A DNA stretch of 64,000 nucleotides from Corythucha ciliata (GCA_038030265.1 CM075942.1:67398926-67462925), one strand, 5' to 3'. Positions 22,908 through 34,479 are shown, counted from the stretch's first letter. Notes: generated by a model not told the origin, from the sequence alone. Made by a program: numbers and translations.

Positions 22908-25140
22908 GCTGGTTGTTTGTACCCCCGAAAATAAAGAGGGGAAGTATTATGAGAGAGAAGTAAAAATAAAAATGCACATAGCAAAGTGAAATGAACCGTT
23001 ACAAGGTGTGCCACTCATGCCATTTTCATGCATTGATTTATACGTGTAAAACATTAGGTGATGCAAGAACTCATTTTTGCCTCATGCATCTTACAAAACG
23101 TGCTATCGATTTTATCCAGTGTCGGGCTTGATTTCAGTCTTCAATTTTTAATGAAACAAAAAAACAATACAGAAAATGAAAGAAACTAACCCCAAAAAGG
23201 GGAAACTCCCACGGTCCCTTATTGTGTTACTTATAAGTCTCCCAACAGTTGATATAACGAAGTTGTTCGTCTCATTTTCATGCAAATTACACTTTAAAGA
23301 GTTATGATTTGTTTTAAAAATAAATAAGCTGCGCCAAATTCAAATGTAGGGAGAAAATCAGCAGTCGTAAATTATGCAATGTTATCGCACTCTTTTAAGT
23401 TACCAAGGAAAATCATGGAGCGTACAAGCAATTCCAATTTACATCGTTGAGCTCCTTCTTTCAAATGAAGAACTGCGTGCCGCTCATATGACTCGTCAAT
23501 TCTCAGCGCTTTTCTAATTAGTTCGCTAGTAATGAAAGGGGGGAGGAGGGGTGTGATTAACGCTACACAGATGACGAACAGCTAGCAGAATTTATATTAA
23601 GCCAAATGAAACAAACAGTTTTGTTATAGGGGAAGGAAGGGCGACGAAGATCAACAGTTTGACGTCTTGGGAAAAATAGCGAGTCAGTTAAAATGTAAAC
23701 TGTGCTGTGCTTTAAAAAAAATATTCGCGTTCCCCCTCTCAAGGGACAAGTAACATTTAGATTTTAATAGCGAAATTTCCCTTTAAAAAATCTAGTTTGT
23801 TAGAGTGACTTTTATGTAGTTAAAACGTTTTATTTAAGCAACACTTATTTCAATGTTTAGATACTTCCAAAAGTACTTTATTCGATTCGGATTAAACAAA
23901 TAGAACCGAAAATAAGCTTTAAAATTCCTATGCAGTCCCCCCCCCTCCAATCAAAGTCTTTTAAACTATTGCAGTTGACAGCCGTATCCTCTGTTATCCC
24001 CTTAAAAGAGAACAAAATTTAATTTACATCCCTAACGAGTTTTAGTTTTAAGAGGCTTTTGTAATCTCCGGAGCTAATTTGTTTTGTATGGGAAAGGGAG
24101 CTGTCAAACGTGAGTACTAAGTCGAGAAATTCATTTGGTGTGTGTGAATCGGTGGTGGGGGGGGGGATCATTTAAAAGGTGAAATGGGCGTTGGAAACAA
24201 AAAATAAACAACGAGTGCTGGACAACCTATGAGAAAGTTTGGAAAAGAGAAAGAGAGAGAGAGAGAAAAAAACAGACATCGTGTAGCAGCTCTGTGAACT
24301 TCTTGAGGGCTCTCGTATATACTTGAGTGTTGCCCTAGTTTGTTTCCATAGTCAAATTGTATGAAAACTTGGATATTCAATTGTCCGCGGAAATATATTT
24401 TAGAAGGCATCCCATCGATTATAATTTCCGAGTTATTTTTGTTCCACCGGGCCGTGGTTAAAGGTGCATGGTGAGGGGGGCGGAGGGTGAACTCCAGGGC
24501 ACAGTGGCTGTGTGGGTCGAAGAATCCCGGTTTTATCAACGTATAGAAACGTTTCATTTTGTAAAAGACCGTTTTCATGATTATGCGCGACAAAATGACT
24601 TATATATACGTATATGACGAGGGGGTGAATATCCCCACCCCCATCGTGGTTAAAACGTCCCTCGGGAAACAATACTCTTCTCCTAATCCCGTTTCCAAGT
24701 AATAACAATCATGGTGACTACCAAACCACACACTGTATGAGAAGCTGAACGTGAAGCCGTAATTTAATATTATTCTTGCACAGGTCGTTCCGTCGTTGTG
24801 ATGATGATGGGATGGGAGAATAAGGTCGAAAAACTTGGTAAAGGTTCTCCGAGGACTTTTTCACCCCATAGGAGAGTGTTGAACGGAGTAAATCACGCGA
24901 CAAATTTATTAAACCACCGAAAAAAATCGCTTAGGCAGCTGGGCTGTCAGATTTTTTTTTTTTTTTATAAGCTTTGTCTAATCGTTCGGAAAGTATAGAA
25001 AAAAAGTATAAATTCCTCCTTTCCCCTTCGGCCTTTTTTGTATTTCAAGCACAGCCGGCAACTGAAGCGTGCTATACCATAGCAGTATATATGTATAGAG
25101 TCCATTTTAGTGCAATGTGCAGTTCTTGGACCAAGTTATC
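22908..25140. other. Unassigned, low-repeat sequence
   Basis: No supported gene or transposon. Contains simple runs (poly-G 24157-24166; a short GA-repeat at 24250-24268; poly-T 24952-24966). Possibly intronic to the candidate gene on the minus strand, which cannot be tested from sequence alone. Confidence 0.3.
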
Positions 25141-25144
25141 GGCT

Positions 25145-25235
25145 AGAATTGACAAAAAGGGCTAGTTCGCGACTATGAGAAAAATAGCTAACTCGTGGAT
25201 AGAAGTGAGAAAAGGCACTAATTCGCGGTTAAAAT
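25145..25235 (-). repeat. Satellite A, three reverse units
   Basis: AATTGACAAAAAGGGCTAGTT, GCTAACTCGTGGATAGAAG and CACTAATTCGCGGTTAAAAT are three degenerate units standing alone between unassigned sequence and a LINE tail. Confidence 0.65.
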
Positions 25236-25236
25236 C

Positions 25237-25345
25237 CCTAAATAACATAACATAACATAACTTTATTTCTGCCAACACACTATAAAAATGTATAACAACG
25301 TCATAAAAATACATAAATTGGGGACGTAAACCATTAAATAGGCAC
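25237..25345 (-). mobile_element. LINE or SINE 3' tail, minus strand
   Basis: Reverse complement reads GGCAGAAATAAAGTTATG followed by repeats of TTATG. That is an AATAAA signal followed by a short ATGTT microsatellite, a form common at non-LTR retrotransposon 3' ends. Only about 100 bp remains and no coding part. Confidence 0.5.
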
Positions 25346-26239
25346 CTACTATAATGTGTTTTCGAAATCATCACTCTCTCACAATCACTCACAAAAAGTG
25401 AGCTCGGTAAAAACGCCGGTTCCCCTTTCGAATAAGTTCGACGCGTTATCGGATAACGACGACGACTCAGAGAGTACCAGTGTCATGGACACAGACGCCG
25501 GAAATCCGAGTAAATCGGAAAATAAGAAAGTCAAATTCCTCAGTCATGTTCTCTCAGTTTAAGAATCATTCCGAGATGATGAATAAGCTGAAGCCGCATC
25601 TCCAAGGCGAATTGGAATTTAAAGCCAAGAGGGACAGAATTCTTGTCTACGTGAGCAGAAAGGAAGACTTTGCTTTTTTTCGAGATTATCTCTTAACTGC
25701 TAACATAGAATTCTTCACGTACACGACGAAAGAAGAAAGAGGCCCCCGTTACGTTGTTCATTTGCCTCATCACGTGACTCCGGCAGAAATTAAAGAAGGT
25801 CTTTTATTAAAGGGATTAAAGACCGAAAAAGTGTTTCAGTTCACTAGCAAATCCAAAGACGGTGTCACTTTGACGGCTTACCCCACCTTCGGTATTTATT
25901 TTTCAACGGACACCAAGCCATCAGATGTCTTGTCCACAAGATCGATCCTTCACTGCCGAGTAAAATGGGAAAAGTTTAAAGTAAGCTCATACCCCTACGA
26001 TGTTACCGTTGTCAAGCCTACGACCATGTTGTAACCAATTGTAATCGTGTCGTTAAATGTTCCAAATGTGCGGGAAATCATGACTCTCGTAAGTGCTCAG
26101 TGGACGTCATGAATTCGAGTTTGTTGAAATGTGCCAACTGTGGTGAAAAGCACAGTGCATTCGACAAAGCCTGCCCGTTTTACACGGCACACGCAGAACG
26201 AAAGCAGAAAAGACTGAGCCCCGGCAACCCTGTCAGGAG

Positions 26240-27473
26240 TAGTGATGGGTCAAGGGAAAAAACCCATTGGGAATATTCCCGTTTTTTGGGAAAAACCCCG
26301 GGTTTTTCCCAAGAAAGTATTTTCCCACCCGAATTGGGTTTTTTTATTAGTTCAATTTGAATAGAACTTATCACTGCAGAAATTAGAGAATTCAGCCTCG
26401 AAGCGTGAGTTTTTTTCCTCGCGCAGCCTCTTGTAACCTTTCCCTCAACTCTGAGAAGTCTCTATCTGCTCCATAGAGATAATTCATCTCGTATTACGCC
26501 ACATTGAGCTGAAAATTTACCTCGGTCGTCACTTTCCAAGAATGAACAGTCCCTGATTCTACGAAAACTGAAAGACAGAATGGACTCCAGCGTTAAAAGT
26601 AGTATTCATTACGCTGCGACACTCCTGGGCCCATCATCATAGGGGACGCTGCTGAGCAAGACGAGCAAATAGAAGGCATTAAAAATTCATAAGGTTGCCA
26701 CACAGATGAAGGTTAATGTCGACAAAGCGATGGTGGATTTGGCCAACTATCGTTCCAAGGATGGACTCTGGGGGAAGACATTTGTGTGGGAAAGTGCCTC
26801 GGCGGTCACGCCAAGTGTTTGGTGGCAAGGACTTTGTTCTACTTCAACTTTGTCTTCCGTTGCGGTTAGAATTTTATCAGCTGCGACAGAAAGATCCTTT
26901 AGCACGTTTTCTTGAATGAACAGCAAAAAAAAAAAACAAAAAAAAAACCGTTTAACGACTGATCAAGCCAGAAAACTGACCTATCTGTCCCACAATTGGA
27001 AAATTCAAAATCGTCGAAGTAGTAATACAGAAAGCAGTGACTTCTCAAACCGTCTTGGACGCTGGGCTACCGAAAACAGGTTCGGCAGGCAAATTGACAC
27101 TTCATTTTTCAAAGGAAGAACGAAACTGATGCAACGGCATCTGAATCATCATCATCGTCATCAAACGAGGAAACCTCTGGCGATGAATTCCAATAGAAAA
27201 ATTAATGGATATTTGGTGGCAAGGCTCGGCTTCAGCTTTGTCTCCCGTAACGGTTAGAATTTTAACCATTTTTGTGCAAACAGAGAGTTCGTATGATTCT
27301 ATGGGTGCAATAAATACCTATAGTCGTTTGTTTATTATTCATTTGCTGAGTCTGTTGCAACATTCAGTGAAAAACAGATAAAAACCCAGTATTTTCCCAA
27401 ATTGGGTTTTTTCCCGGTTTTTTCCCAGGGAAAAAACCCGAAATTTTATTTTCCCGGTGTAAACCCATCACTA
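26240..27473. mobile_element. hAT deletion derivative inserted in LINE ORF1
   Basis: Tips are TAGTGATGGGT (26240) and ACCCATCACTA (27473). Flanks share TCAGGAG (26233-26239 and 27474-27480), consistent with an 8-bp target duplication with one changed base. Both ends carry runs of GGGAAAAAACCC and TTTTCCC in both orientations as subterminal repeats. The interior keeps only the C-terminal part of a hAT transposase, so this is a shortened descendant of an autonomous element. Confidence 0.82.
26590..27000 (+). pseudogene. hAT transposase C-terminal (dimerisation) remnant
   Basis: A frame through 26706-26915 reads PSVWWQGL, LSSVAVRILSA and ATERSFSTFS, the hallmark of the hAT dimerisation domain. 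After a stop and an A-rich insertion it continues KNRLTTDQARKLTYLSHNW, the usual end of this domain. An acidic Ser-rich tail is visible around 27130-27180. Upstream, HYAATLLGP-like residues in a broken frame suggest the end of the catalytic domain. The DDE core and the BED finger are absent. Confidence 0.8.
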
Positions 27474-27752
27474 TCAGGAGCCCCCCTACATTCAATAAGA
27501 GGCACTTTCCGTCCCTCCCATCTCGAACTGCATCAGCACCATCATAGCCACAGCTTCGATCTGCATGGACCCCAGGTACTTCGGACTCGTCTAGTAATAT
27601 TTTATCTTCATTGTTAAATCTTGTTAGTTAGCTTAATTTAACTTCCGTATTAACCAAAGTCCAGCAAATAATAACACAATTTCAATCGGCTCCAGATATG
27701 GCTGCCAAGTTAACAGTTCTATTAGAAGGTCTCTTTTCCTTTTTAAATTAAG

Positions 27753-30446
27753 ATGCAGTCTCATAATCAAACCCTCTCATCAGTTTCTTTTCTGCAATGG
27801 AATTGTTGCACCAGTAAAAATAAATTAGAGGAACTCTGTTCTCTACTTAAAACATCACAAATAAGAATTTGCTCGTTGAACGAAACTCGTCTGGATAGAA
27901 CAAAACGTTTAAACATTCCCGAATTTGCGGTTTATAGAAATGATCGTGACAGTAGAGGGGGAGGAGTGGCTCTTCTCATTCATAATTCGCTTTCGCACTC
28001 TGAACTAAGATTGCCTCAATTAAATTCTATCGAGGCAATTGGCGTCACCGTACATGCTGCCAGTTCGCACTGTCATATAATTTCTGCTTATAGGCCGCCA
28101 ACGCGAAATAATTTCAAGAAGGATTTAAAATCTCTGTTAGCTTTAGGTCCGCGTGTACTTATTTTGGGTGATCTCAATGCCACAAATGTGTCATATGGCA
28201 CTGCGCTCGCAACAATACTGCTGGTAAATTGCTCTTAAGTATGTCATTAAAAATGGCTTTCGACATACATGCACCAGTCGCACCGACACACTATCCTCCT
28301 GCAAATAGAAGACCAAGTGTAATTGATCTAGTTTTCTGCAAAAACGTCAACAATATTTCCTCAATAGAAAGTCTATCTGCTCTAAATTCTGATCACAATC
28401 TTATTTCGTTTAAAATAAGTGATAGATTCTCCACAGGGAGTAGTACAAACAAATTCAACTTCCGTAAGGCAGACTGGAAGGGTTTCAAAAATTACATTAA
28501 CTCACGCATCAGCCCTAATCCCCCAATTTCTAGTGAGTCAGATTTGGACCTTGCTGTTGAACAGTTTACCAACCTTGTCGTACAGGCCGCTGATCAAAAC
28601 ATACCTCGGTGTTCCCCCCCGTCAAACAAAACACTTCCATCCCATATTCTAATGCTTATTAATATGAAAAACTATTTTAAAAAATACAGTCGAAAATCAA
28701 ATAACCCTACATTCAAAAAAATGGTCAATCTTCTTCAAAATACTATTAAAGCCTTGATTAGGAATATCAGAAATTTAAATTGGCACTACTTCCTTTCTTC
28801 GCTTAAGCCTAATGATTCAGCTTTTTGGAGGGTTACTAAGTACTTCAGTAGGGGTAAGTCGAACCGTGTAGTACCAACTATCACGGAAAACCTTCGAGCA
28901 CGTGCCAAGAACTACTCAGTCTCTCAGTTCCGCGAATCACAACAATGTAGTCAACAGGGGTGTCCGTAGATTCCTAAAAACAGCTAACCACGCTCCTACT
29001 GAGGTAAAACTTGTTACTCCTAAAGAAGTTTCTCTCTGTATTAAGGCTCGGCCTAGTAATAAATCTCCCGGCCACGACACGATAAGCAACATTCTTTTAA
29101 AACAACTCCCACGAAAAGCCATGGTATTTTTATCAAAATTATTCAATAAAATATTGTTTTTAGGATACTTCCCGAAATTCTGGAAAATGGCTAAAGTCAT
29201 TGTTTTGCACAAGCCTGGCAAAAATCCCTCGCTGCTATCAAGCTACCGTCCTATCAGTCTCCTGCCCACTCTCAGCAAGGTATTCGAAAAATTAATCCAA
29301 CCCCGGCTACTAAGCTATACTGTTGCATCCAACATATTGTGTAACGAACAATTCGGGTTTCGAGCTGGTCACTCGACTCAAGCACAGCTGTGCTGAGTTG
29401 TAGACGACGTCACTCATCGCTTCAACGAGCATAAACACACGGGAATGGTTTTACTTGACGTCCAAAAAGCATTCGATACAGTTTGGCATTATGGCTTGCT
29501 ATATAAATTAATAAAACTTAACTTCCCTGTTTATCTCATCAAAATTATTGCAGCTTACCTCAGGGAAAGGAAATTCTTTGTGACTGTAAACACAGCCAAC
29601 TCCTCGTTGCACATTTACTGCGCTGGAGTTCCCCAAGGATCTATTCTTGCACCACTCTTGTTCATTTTATTTATTAACGACATTCCCACATCACCACACG
29701 TAAATATAGCGCTTTTCGCGGATGATACTGCAGTTTACACGTCTTCCTGGAGAGTAGACACTATAGTTCGTAGGTTGAACGATATTCTTTCAAAAATTAT
29801 TAAATTCTTCTTTCACCGGAAAATTTCTCTAAATTGTACTAAAACAGAAGCTATTATTTATTCAAAACGCAGGCCATTATTAAATCGTAGCATAGTTCTA
29901 GAAAATCAACAAATACCGTTCTCTTCATCTGTAAAATACTTGGGCCTCAAACTAGATTCAAAACTAAATTTTACAAGCCACATCAATGATTCGGTAGATA
30001 GGAGTAAACTCTCGGTTAGACTCATTTTTCCCTTAATGCGGCGCGAATCAGGTATGTCCCAAAGGAATAAATTGTTAATCTACAAAACATGTATCCGTCC
30101 ATTCTTAACGTACTCTTGCTCAGCATGGAGTTACACGTCCGACTCGAACTACAAAAAAATCCAGATTATTCAAAATAAATTTTTACGTTTATGCACCGGT
30201 AGCACAAAATCCACGAAAATCTCCACCCTTCATGAAAATTGTGACATGCCGTTTATCAAGCCTTACATCCAACAGTTATCCTCCAATATGTTGAAAAAAT
30301 TTCATAGTTCAATAAATCCCCTCGTCGCTAAAATAGCTCGCTATGACTCAATAGCTCGTGCCAAACACAGAAGACTGAGACACAATATATCAGAACTATC
30401 ATGTCCCCCAGGTAATAACAACAGAAGTTCCCTCGTTTCAACTTAA
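27753..30446 (+). pseudogene. Jockey-like ORF2: endonuclease and reverse transcriptase
   Basis: The apurinic-type endonuclease comes first: QWNCCTSKN, LNETR (catalytic Glu), RGGGVALLI, YRPP, ILGDLNA. A frameshift near 28185 follows, then DLVFCKN and NSDHNLISF (catalytic His). The RT starts after a linker and another frameshift near 28950: NKSPGHDTISNILLK, FWKMAKVIVLHKPG, SYRPISLLPTLSKVFEKLI, FGFRAGHST. A TGA at 29394-29396 interrupts it. The same frame then gives VLLDVQKAFDTVWH, GVPQGSILAPLLF, LFADDTAVY (catalytic FADD) and the C-terminal thumb region to 30446. All catalytic residues of the RT are present; only the breaks inactivate it. Confidence 0.88.
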
Positions 30447-30639
30447 GAACCCTTTTTCAATAGTTTTTGTATAAAGCAGGAGGTTCTTTTTAAAACATTT
30501 TTCCCCTTCCTTCACCTTGAATTCTAAATTTAATTAATCTTTGCTTTTAAATATCATAGCGAAACAATATAGTTAATACTGAATGTTTCTGTGTATTCTG
30601 ATGTATTTCATCTGTCAACAATACCTGCACAATAAAATT

Positions 30640-30840
30640 TCTGCCTACCGAAATCGAAAATCGAATACTGTGCTAAATCGAGAAGTTGTTCCTTCAGCTC
30701 CGTATGAAAACGCTTTGCTGGGAAAGACATGAGTCTGGACGGAAGGCGATTGAAAAGCTTGATGCCAGCGACTCGAGAACAGTATGTTTGAATGGTGGCA
30801 AGGCGAAGTCTGGCCAGTACCAGGTTGTCGGTGCCTCAAG
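30640..30840 (-). pseudogene. LINE ORF2 C-terminal scrap
   Basis: On the minus strand one frame reads RLATIQTYCSRVAGIKLFNR then LPSRLM, FHTELKEQLL and AQYSIFDF. The combination G-I-K-L-F-N-x-L-P followed by F-x-x-x-L-K is the typical end of many LINE RT proteins (CR1/Jockey type). Only about 60 residues remain. It abuts the 3' end of the plus-strand Jockey-like element tail to tail. Confidence 0.6.
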
Positions 30841-30955
30841 TTTGACAGCTGTTTGAACCCTGGACCATCACATACACATGTCTTCCTACATAATAAAATA
30901 ATATAATTGTTGATTCGAACGAATTTTTACGCGTTTCTGTTACGAGTCGAAACAT

Positions 30956-30973
30956 TGGTGCCGAAACCCGGGA
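30956..30973 (+). other. Primer-binding site of the BEL/Pao element
   Basis: TGGTGCCGAAACCCGGGA begins with TGG (complement of a tRNA CCA end) directly after an LTR-like CA end, and precedes the gag start codon at 30977 by a few bases. Position and sequence fit a tRNA primer-binding site; the primer tRNA was not identified. Confidence 0.65.
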
Positions 30974-30976
30974 ACC

Positions 30977-32190
30977 ATGCCTCAGCAACGTTCTCCCATC
31001 GTCACGAGGAGCAGAAGTCAAGAAATTCCGACAAATCAACAACCTCGTGATTCGGAACTCACCCTTCGCGAAGGTCAGTCTTTTCCATCTTTTTCGCTCG
31101 TAGAAGCCTTCGCCCAGACAAGTCCCACTACAGTGATTAACAATCCCACCGAACAAAGTCCTCTGAACCGCTCCATAACACCGTTCCCAACCGATCAACA
31201 ATCCGAGTTGCCAGTTCATCCTCCAGCCCCTTCACAGGACGAATAAATTGTCCATCGCCAAATAACTCTTGTTATAACCCAATTCGAAATGTTTTCGGAA
31301 AGATGTCGTACTTTCCCCTTTGACCACCCAGTCGCTCATCATCTCTCGTCCTCTTTGAAAATGGAGCTACATAAGCTTTCAACGTCTTTTGAAAACAAAG
31401 TTCTTCAAAATTTACCATTTATATCCGATGACGAACTCCGTTTATCTCTTCTCTCCGCTGCGAATGAAGCTAAACGCAATGCCGAAGAGAGTTTTTTGCT
31501 CAACGTTTTAACATACGCGGAGTCCCCTATCAACAAGAATAACCAAGATTCCGTAGACCACTTAAAGGAATTGAAATTGCACCAATTTCTTCTAGAGAAA
31601 ATTCCGATTTTCAACGGCCAGTTAACAATGTTTGCCGAGTTCATTTCTGCGTTCAACGATGCCGTTCATTGCAGACCCATCTCCAAGCAACAGAAACTTA
31701 TTGCTCTTCGTAAGAAACTTGATGGACGACCTCTAGAATTGATCAGTAACTACGGCTCTTCCTCAACGGACTACGACAGCGCCTACAAGGCCCTCCTCGA
31801 CAACTATTCAGGCAAATATCGTTTGCTCACTGCTACCCTCGAAAACCTCTTGAACTCACCCCCGTTACATAATTTAAATCTCGAAAGTGTTGAAACATTC
31901 GTGGCCAGCACTTCAAATTTAGTTCAAGCTATTCAAAATATGAACGTTCCGGACCTGGGAAATTTTATGCTGTATTTTCAAATTTTTCGAACACTTCCTC
32001 AAAATCTACAAGACAGTTTTTCGGATAAATATCAGGATTCGAAAGACGAACTGCCGACAGCTGAATCTATTTTAACCTTTCTGTCGGATCATCTTTCAAA
32101 ACTTCGAAAAAGGTCGTCCTCATCGCTAACTTCTCAGGTCCATGCTAATCGACCCCCCGCTCCAATCACCCGTCGTTCAACGTTGTGGCC
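30977..32190 (+). pseudogene. BEL/Pao gag fragment
   Basis: The first 89 residues are polar and proline-rich and end at a TAA (31244-31246). The same frame reopens and runs to about 32185. The centre contains EKIPIFNGQLTMFAEFISAF ... KLIALRKKLDGRPLELI, then YKALLDNYSGKY. This is the DUF1759 region found in BEL/Pao gag proteins, normally about 150 residues and complete here. The zinc knuckles and everything downstream are missing because of the breakpoint near 32185. Confidence 0.82.
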
Positions 32191-33105
32191 TTGGTTGTGG
32201 ATCTACCCGACCGGAAACCGAATGGAGATTCACTGAATAAAATGTTACTTTCGAAGTGCTGGACTAGTTGCTTTGCGAGGAGGGCTTCAAAAACCTTGGT
32301 GAAAATTGGAATGACTGAGATGGGCCGATAATTTGAGTACTCCACCGAGCCCTTTTTGTGAATCGGAACTACTCTTGAAATCTTGAGAACATCCGGAAAG
32401 GCGCCATCGCGAAGAAAGGAATTGAATAGGTGCGACAGAGGCTCAGCCACGATCAGTCATGGGAATGAACCCTCTTCAAAGCCTTGATAGTTTCGAAAAC
32501 TTCTTGCACAGTGACCTCCGAAGTGACAATTTACAGCACAATTTTGCACAGTGAAACCGAATCGACAATTTACGGGCGGCATGAAGTCCTTAAAATGAAA
32601 CTGAGATTTTTGAAGTTTGAAAATGCAATCAGCTGCTCCCTTAATAAAAAACTTGTTGAAACCGTCGGCGGTGAGCTTCTCCCCTCCAGGGCAGACGCAA
32701 GGTGTGCCGAGGATTGGGCTTTTTGAACCACTTTCCAAGCTGCTTTTGTCCTATTGGCTGAAGACTCAATAAAATTATCGTTGAAGCTGATCATGGCGGC
32801 TTTCAAAGAGGATCGATACTCATTCCTCGCTGAGACAAAGGACTCTTGAGTACCAGAGGAAGGGTCAGCAACGAAACCTGTGTAAATGAGACATATAGAG
32901 GTCTCGCATTCTTCTGAGATCTAGTAAACCATTTGTGTCGAGACTGTTGTTTAGCTGTAATTAAAGTCTAGGAGCAAGCCGCTAATGCTAATAAAAACAT
33001 CGATAAACAGTTGAGCCGCTTCGTTGGAGGAAACCAGACTGTAAATGGGAAACCAAAGTCCAGGCTGTTGCAGGAGAGACCGTAGATGCAGAAGATTCCG
33101 GTCAT
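32185..33105 (-). pseudogene. LINE fragment: linker and RT N-terminal part
   Basis: Minus-strand frames give, from about 33105 downward, a linker (WFPIYSLVSSNEAAQLFIDV), KWFTRSQKNA, then MKAAMISFNDNFIESSANRT and KAAWKVVQKAQ. The RT begins with ISHLF-type residues: LSHLFNSFLRDGAFPDVLKI, VVPIHKKG, YSNYRPISVIPIFTKVFEAL, FGFRSGRSTT. It stops at FGFRxGRST, before the first catalytic Asp, at the junction with the BEL gag. Several frameshifts are present. Likely a CR1- or Jockey-type family different from the two larger LINEs. Confidence 0.75.
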
Positions 33106-33109
33106 GAGA

Positions 33110-33560
33110 CTGACGTCTTAGCTAAATAGCGGCTAAAATGGAGACAAATTGCTTTTTCGGGGCTAAAATTGAGAAAAATCAGTAATTCACGGTTATAACA
33201 GCGTGAAATTCCGCTTTGAAGCCGAGCATTTCCACCCGTCTTCTCTGAATTATAAGACCGGATTTCTACCATCACCAGCAGACACACCAATCGGGCTGCA
33301 ACTACCGTTGATATCCTTGTCTGCATGTGCCAATTCACTGGAATGCTTTTCCCCCAAATCGGGCATTCACGCAAGTTCCCCATTGGCGTTTTTCTCAATT
33401 TTAGCCGTGAATTAATTTTTTTTTTTCATTTTTAGTTGTTCTACTTTTTATTCCTGAATTAGGCTTTTTATCCGCTAATTAGCATTTTTTCTCAATTCAA
33501 TGAATCAGTGTTTTTCTGTTTTAGCCGTCAATTCGCACTTTCAAATTTCAATTTACGTTA
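33110..33560. repeat. Satellite A, reverse then forward units
   Basis: 33115-33195 carries reverse units (GCTAAAATTGAGAAAAATC). 33375-33560 carries forward units (TTTTTCTCAATTTTAGCCG). The 180 bp between have no recognised feature. Confidence 0.65.
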
Positions 33561-33829
33561 AAACAACAACAAGTGGCGGGGGAGGTGGACCGCCCCCGGT
33601 TACCCAGAAAAGCTTATTCGGAACAATGACGATTTTTAGGCTCTATATTCATGGATGTAGGTAAGCGAAAAGATTTGAAGGTTGAACCGAGATTTTGGCT
33701 CCTTCCTACGAATTTCACTCTCTTCTAACGTGGCAATAAGTGATATCAGCAAATAGTGTGGGCTGAATACTCGATTAGCCCTCGAGAGCACTTCTGGTGG
33801 CTCAAATTTGAGAAAATTCGCGCCTTCTC
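33561..33829. other. Unassigned spacer
   Basis: No gene recognised. AGTGGCGGGGGAGGTGGACC near 33570 may be a worn transposon tip. Confidence 0.3.
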
Positions 33830-34340
33830 GAGGAAAGTTCACGACTAAAATGAAAATACACCGTCCCCTGCTTCGTTAAGTCCTTAAGCGCACTAGTGTG
33901 CTGATCGTCAATATGCAACTTGCTGACGTGGCGAAAACTTTGGAAAAAACGGTAATATTCGTGGCTAAAACTGCGAGAAAGCGCTAATTCGTGGTCTAAA
34001 ATTGAAAAAATCACCATAATTAGCGAGCCAAAATTGATAAAACTCTAATTTTCTGCTCAAATTGATAAAAAGTGCTAATTCACTGCTAAAAATGGGGAAA
34101 AAGGTTAAAAATGAAAACGTCAATTAATTCATGGCTAAAATTGAGAAAATTCGTGAATTCACGGGATAGAATAGCTACTGCGCCGCTAGTATTGAGAAAA
34201 AGTGTTAGTCCGCGGCTAAACTTGAGGAAAATCACCAATTCACGGCCAAAATTTCGGTAAAATTAACCAACTTGAACACTCTTCTAGTCGCGCCTTCTGA
34301 AGACAATTTTGTGGCTAAAAAATTGAGAAAAACGCAAATT

Positions 34341-34479
34341 CAGGGGCGTACCTAGAAATCCTTCCAGAGGGGGCGATTCTGGCAGTCCACAGCCTATACT
34401 AAGGACCTGCGGGGGGACAGGTGTTGTAATGAATGCCCTTCGTATTGCTAGAATTTCGCAAAAACTGGGTACGCCACTG
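34341..34479. mobile_element. MITE with CAGNGGCGTACC tips
   Basis: Left tip CAGGGGCGTACCTAGAAA; right tip on the minus strand CAGTGGCGTACCCAGTTTTT. About 139 bp, non-coding. CAGTGGCGTA-type tips are common in hAT-like MITEs. Flanks CGCAAATT and GGCGAATT are similar but not identical, so the 8-bp duplication is only suggestive. Confidence 0.6.

Larger units (their letters stand above)
25360..27750 (+). pseudogene. Jockey-like ORF1 (gag) with three zinc knuckles, split by a hAT insertion
   Basis: The start has the motif PLSNKFDALSDNDDDSES common at the N-terminus of arthropod LINE gag proteins. A frameshift near 25560 leads to the PRE_C2HC-type nucleic-acid domain (FFTYTTKEERGPRYVVHLP, then AEIKEGLLLKG). 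A second frameshift near 26000 leads to three CCHC-type knuckles: CYRCQAYDHVVTNC, CSKCAGNHDSRKC and CANCGEKHSAFDKAC. The hAT element interrupts the protein at about 26240. The tail resumes after 27474, with a stop near 27545, and ends with a hydrophobic helix region (KLTVLLEGLFSFLN) just before ORF2. Gag binds element RNA as a ribonucleoprotein. Confidence 0.82.
25360..30640 (+). mobile_element. Jockey-like LINE, nearly full length, interrupted
   Basis: ORF1 (gag) and ORF2 (endonuclease plus RT) lie in the usual order, with only four bases between the ORF1 stop and the ORF2 ATG at 27753. A 3' UTR follows to about 30640 with AATAAA at 30631-30636. A 1.23-kb hAT derivative sits inside ORF1 (26240-27473). 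Several frameshifts and at least one stop show that it is inactive. Length without the insertion is about 4 kb, normal for Jockey elements. Confidence 0.85.
30845..32190 (+). mobile_element. BEL/Pao LTR retrotransposon, 5' part only
   Basis: A piece of LTR (AATAAA at 30892-30897, ending ...GAAACA at 30954), a primer-binding site, a leader and a gag with a DUF1759-type domain. The element breaks off at about 32185, where a minus-strand LINE fragment begins. It is not the missing gag of the 49-54 kb copy, which lies on the other strand with its own start. Confidence 0.72.
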
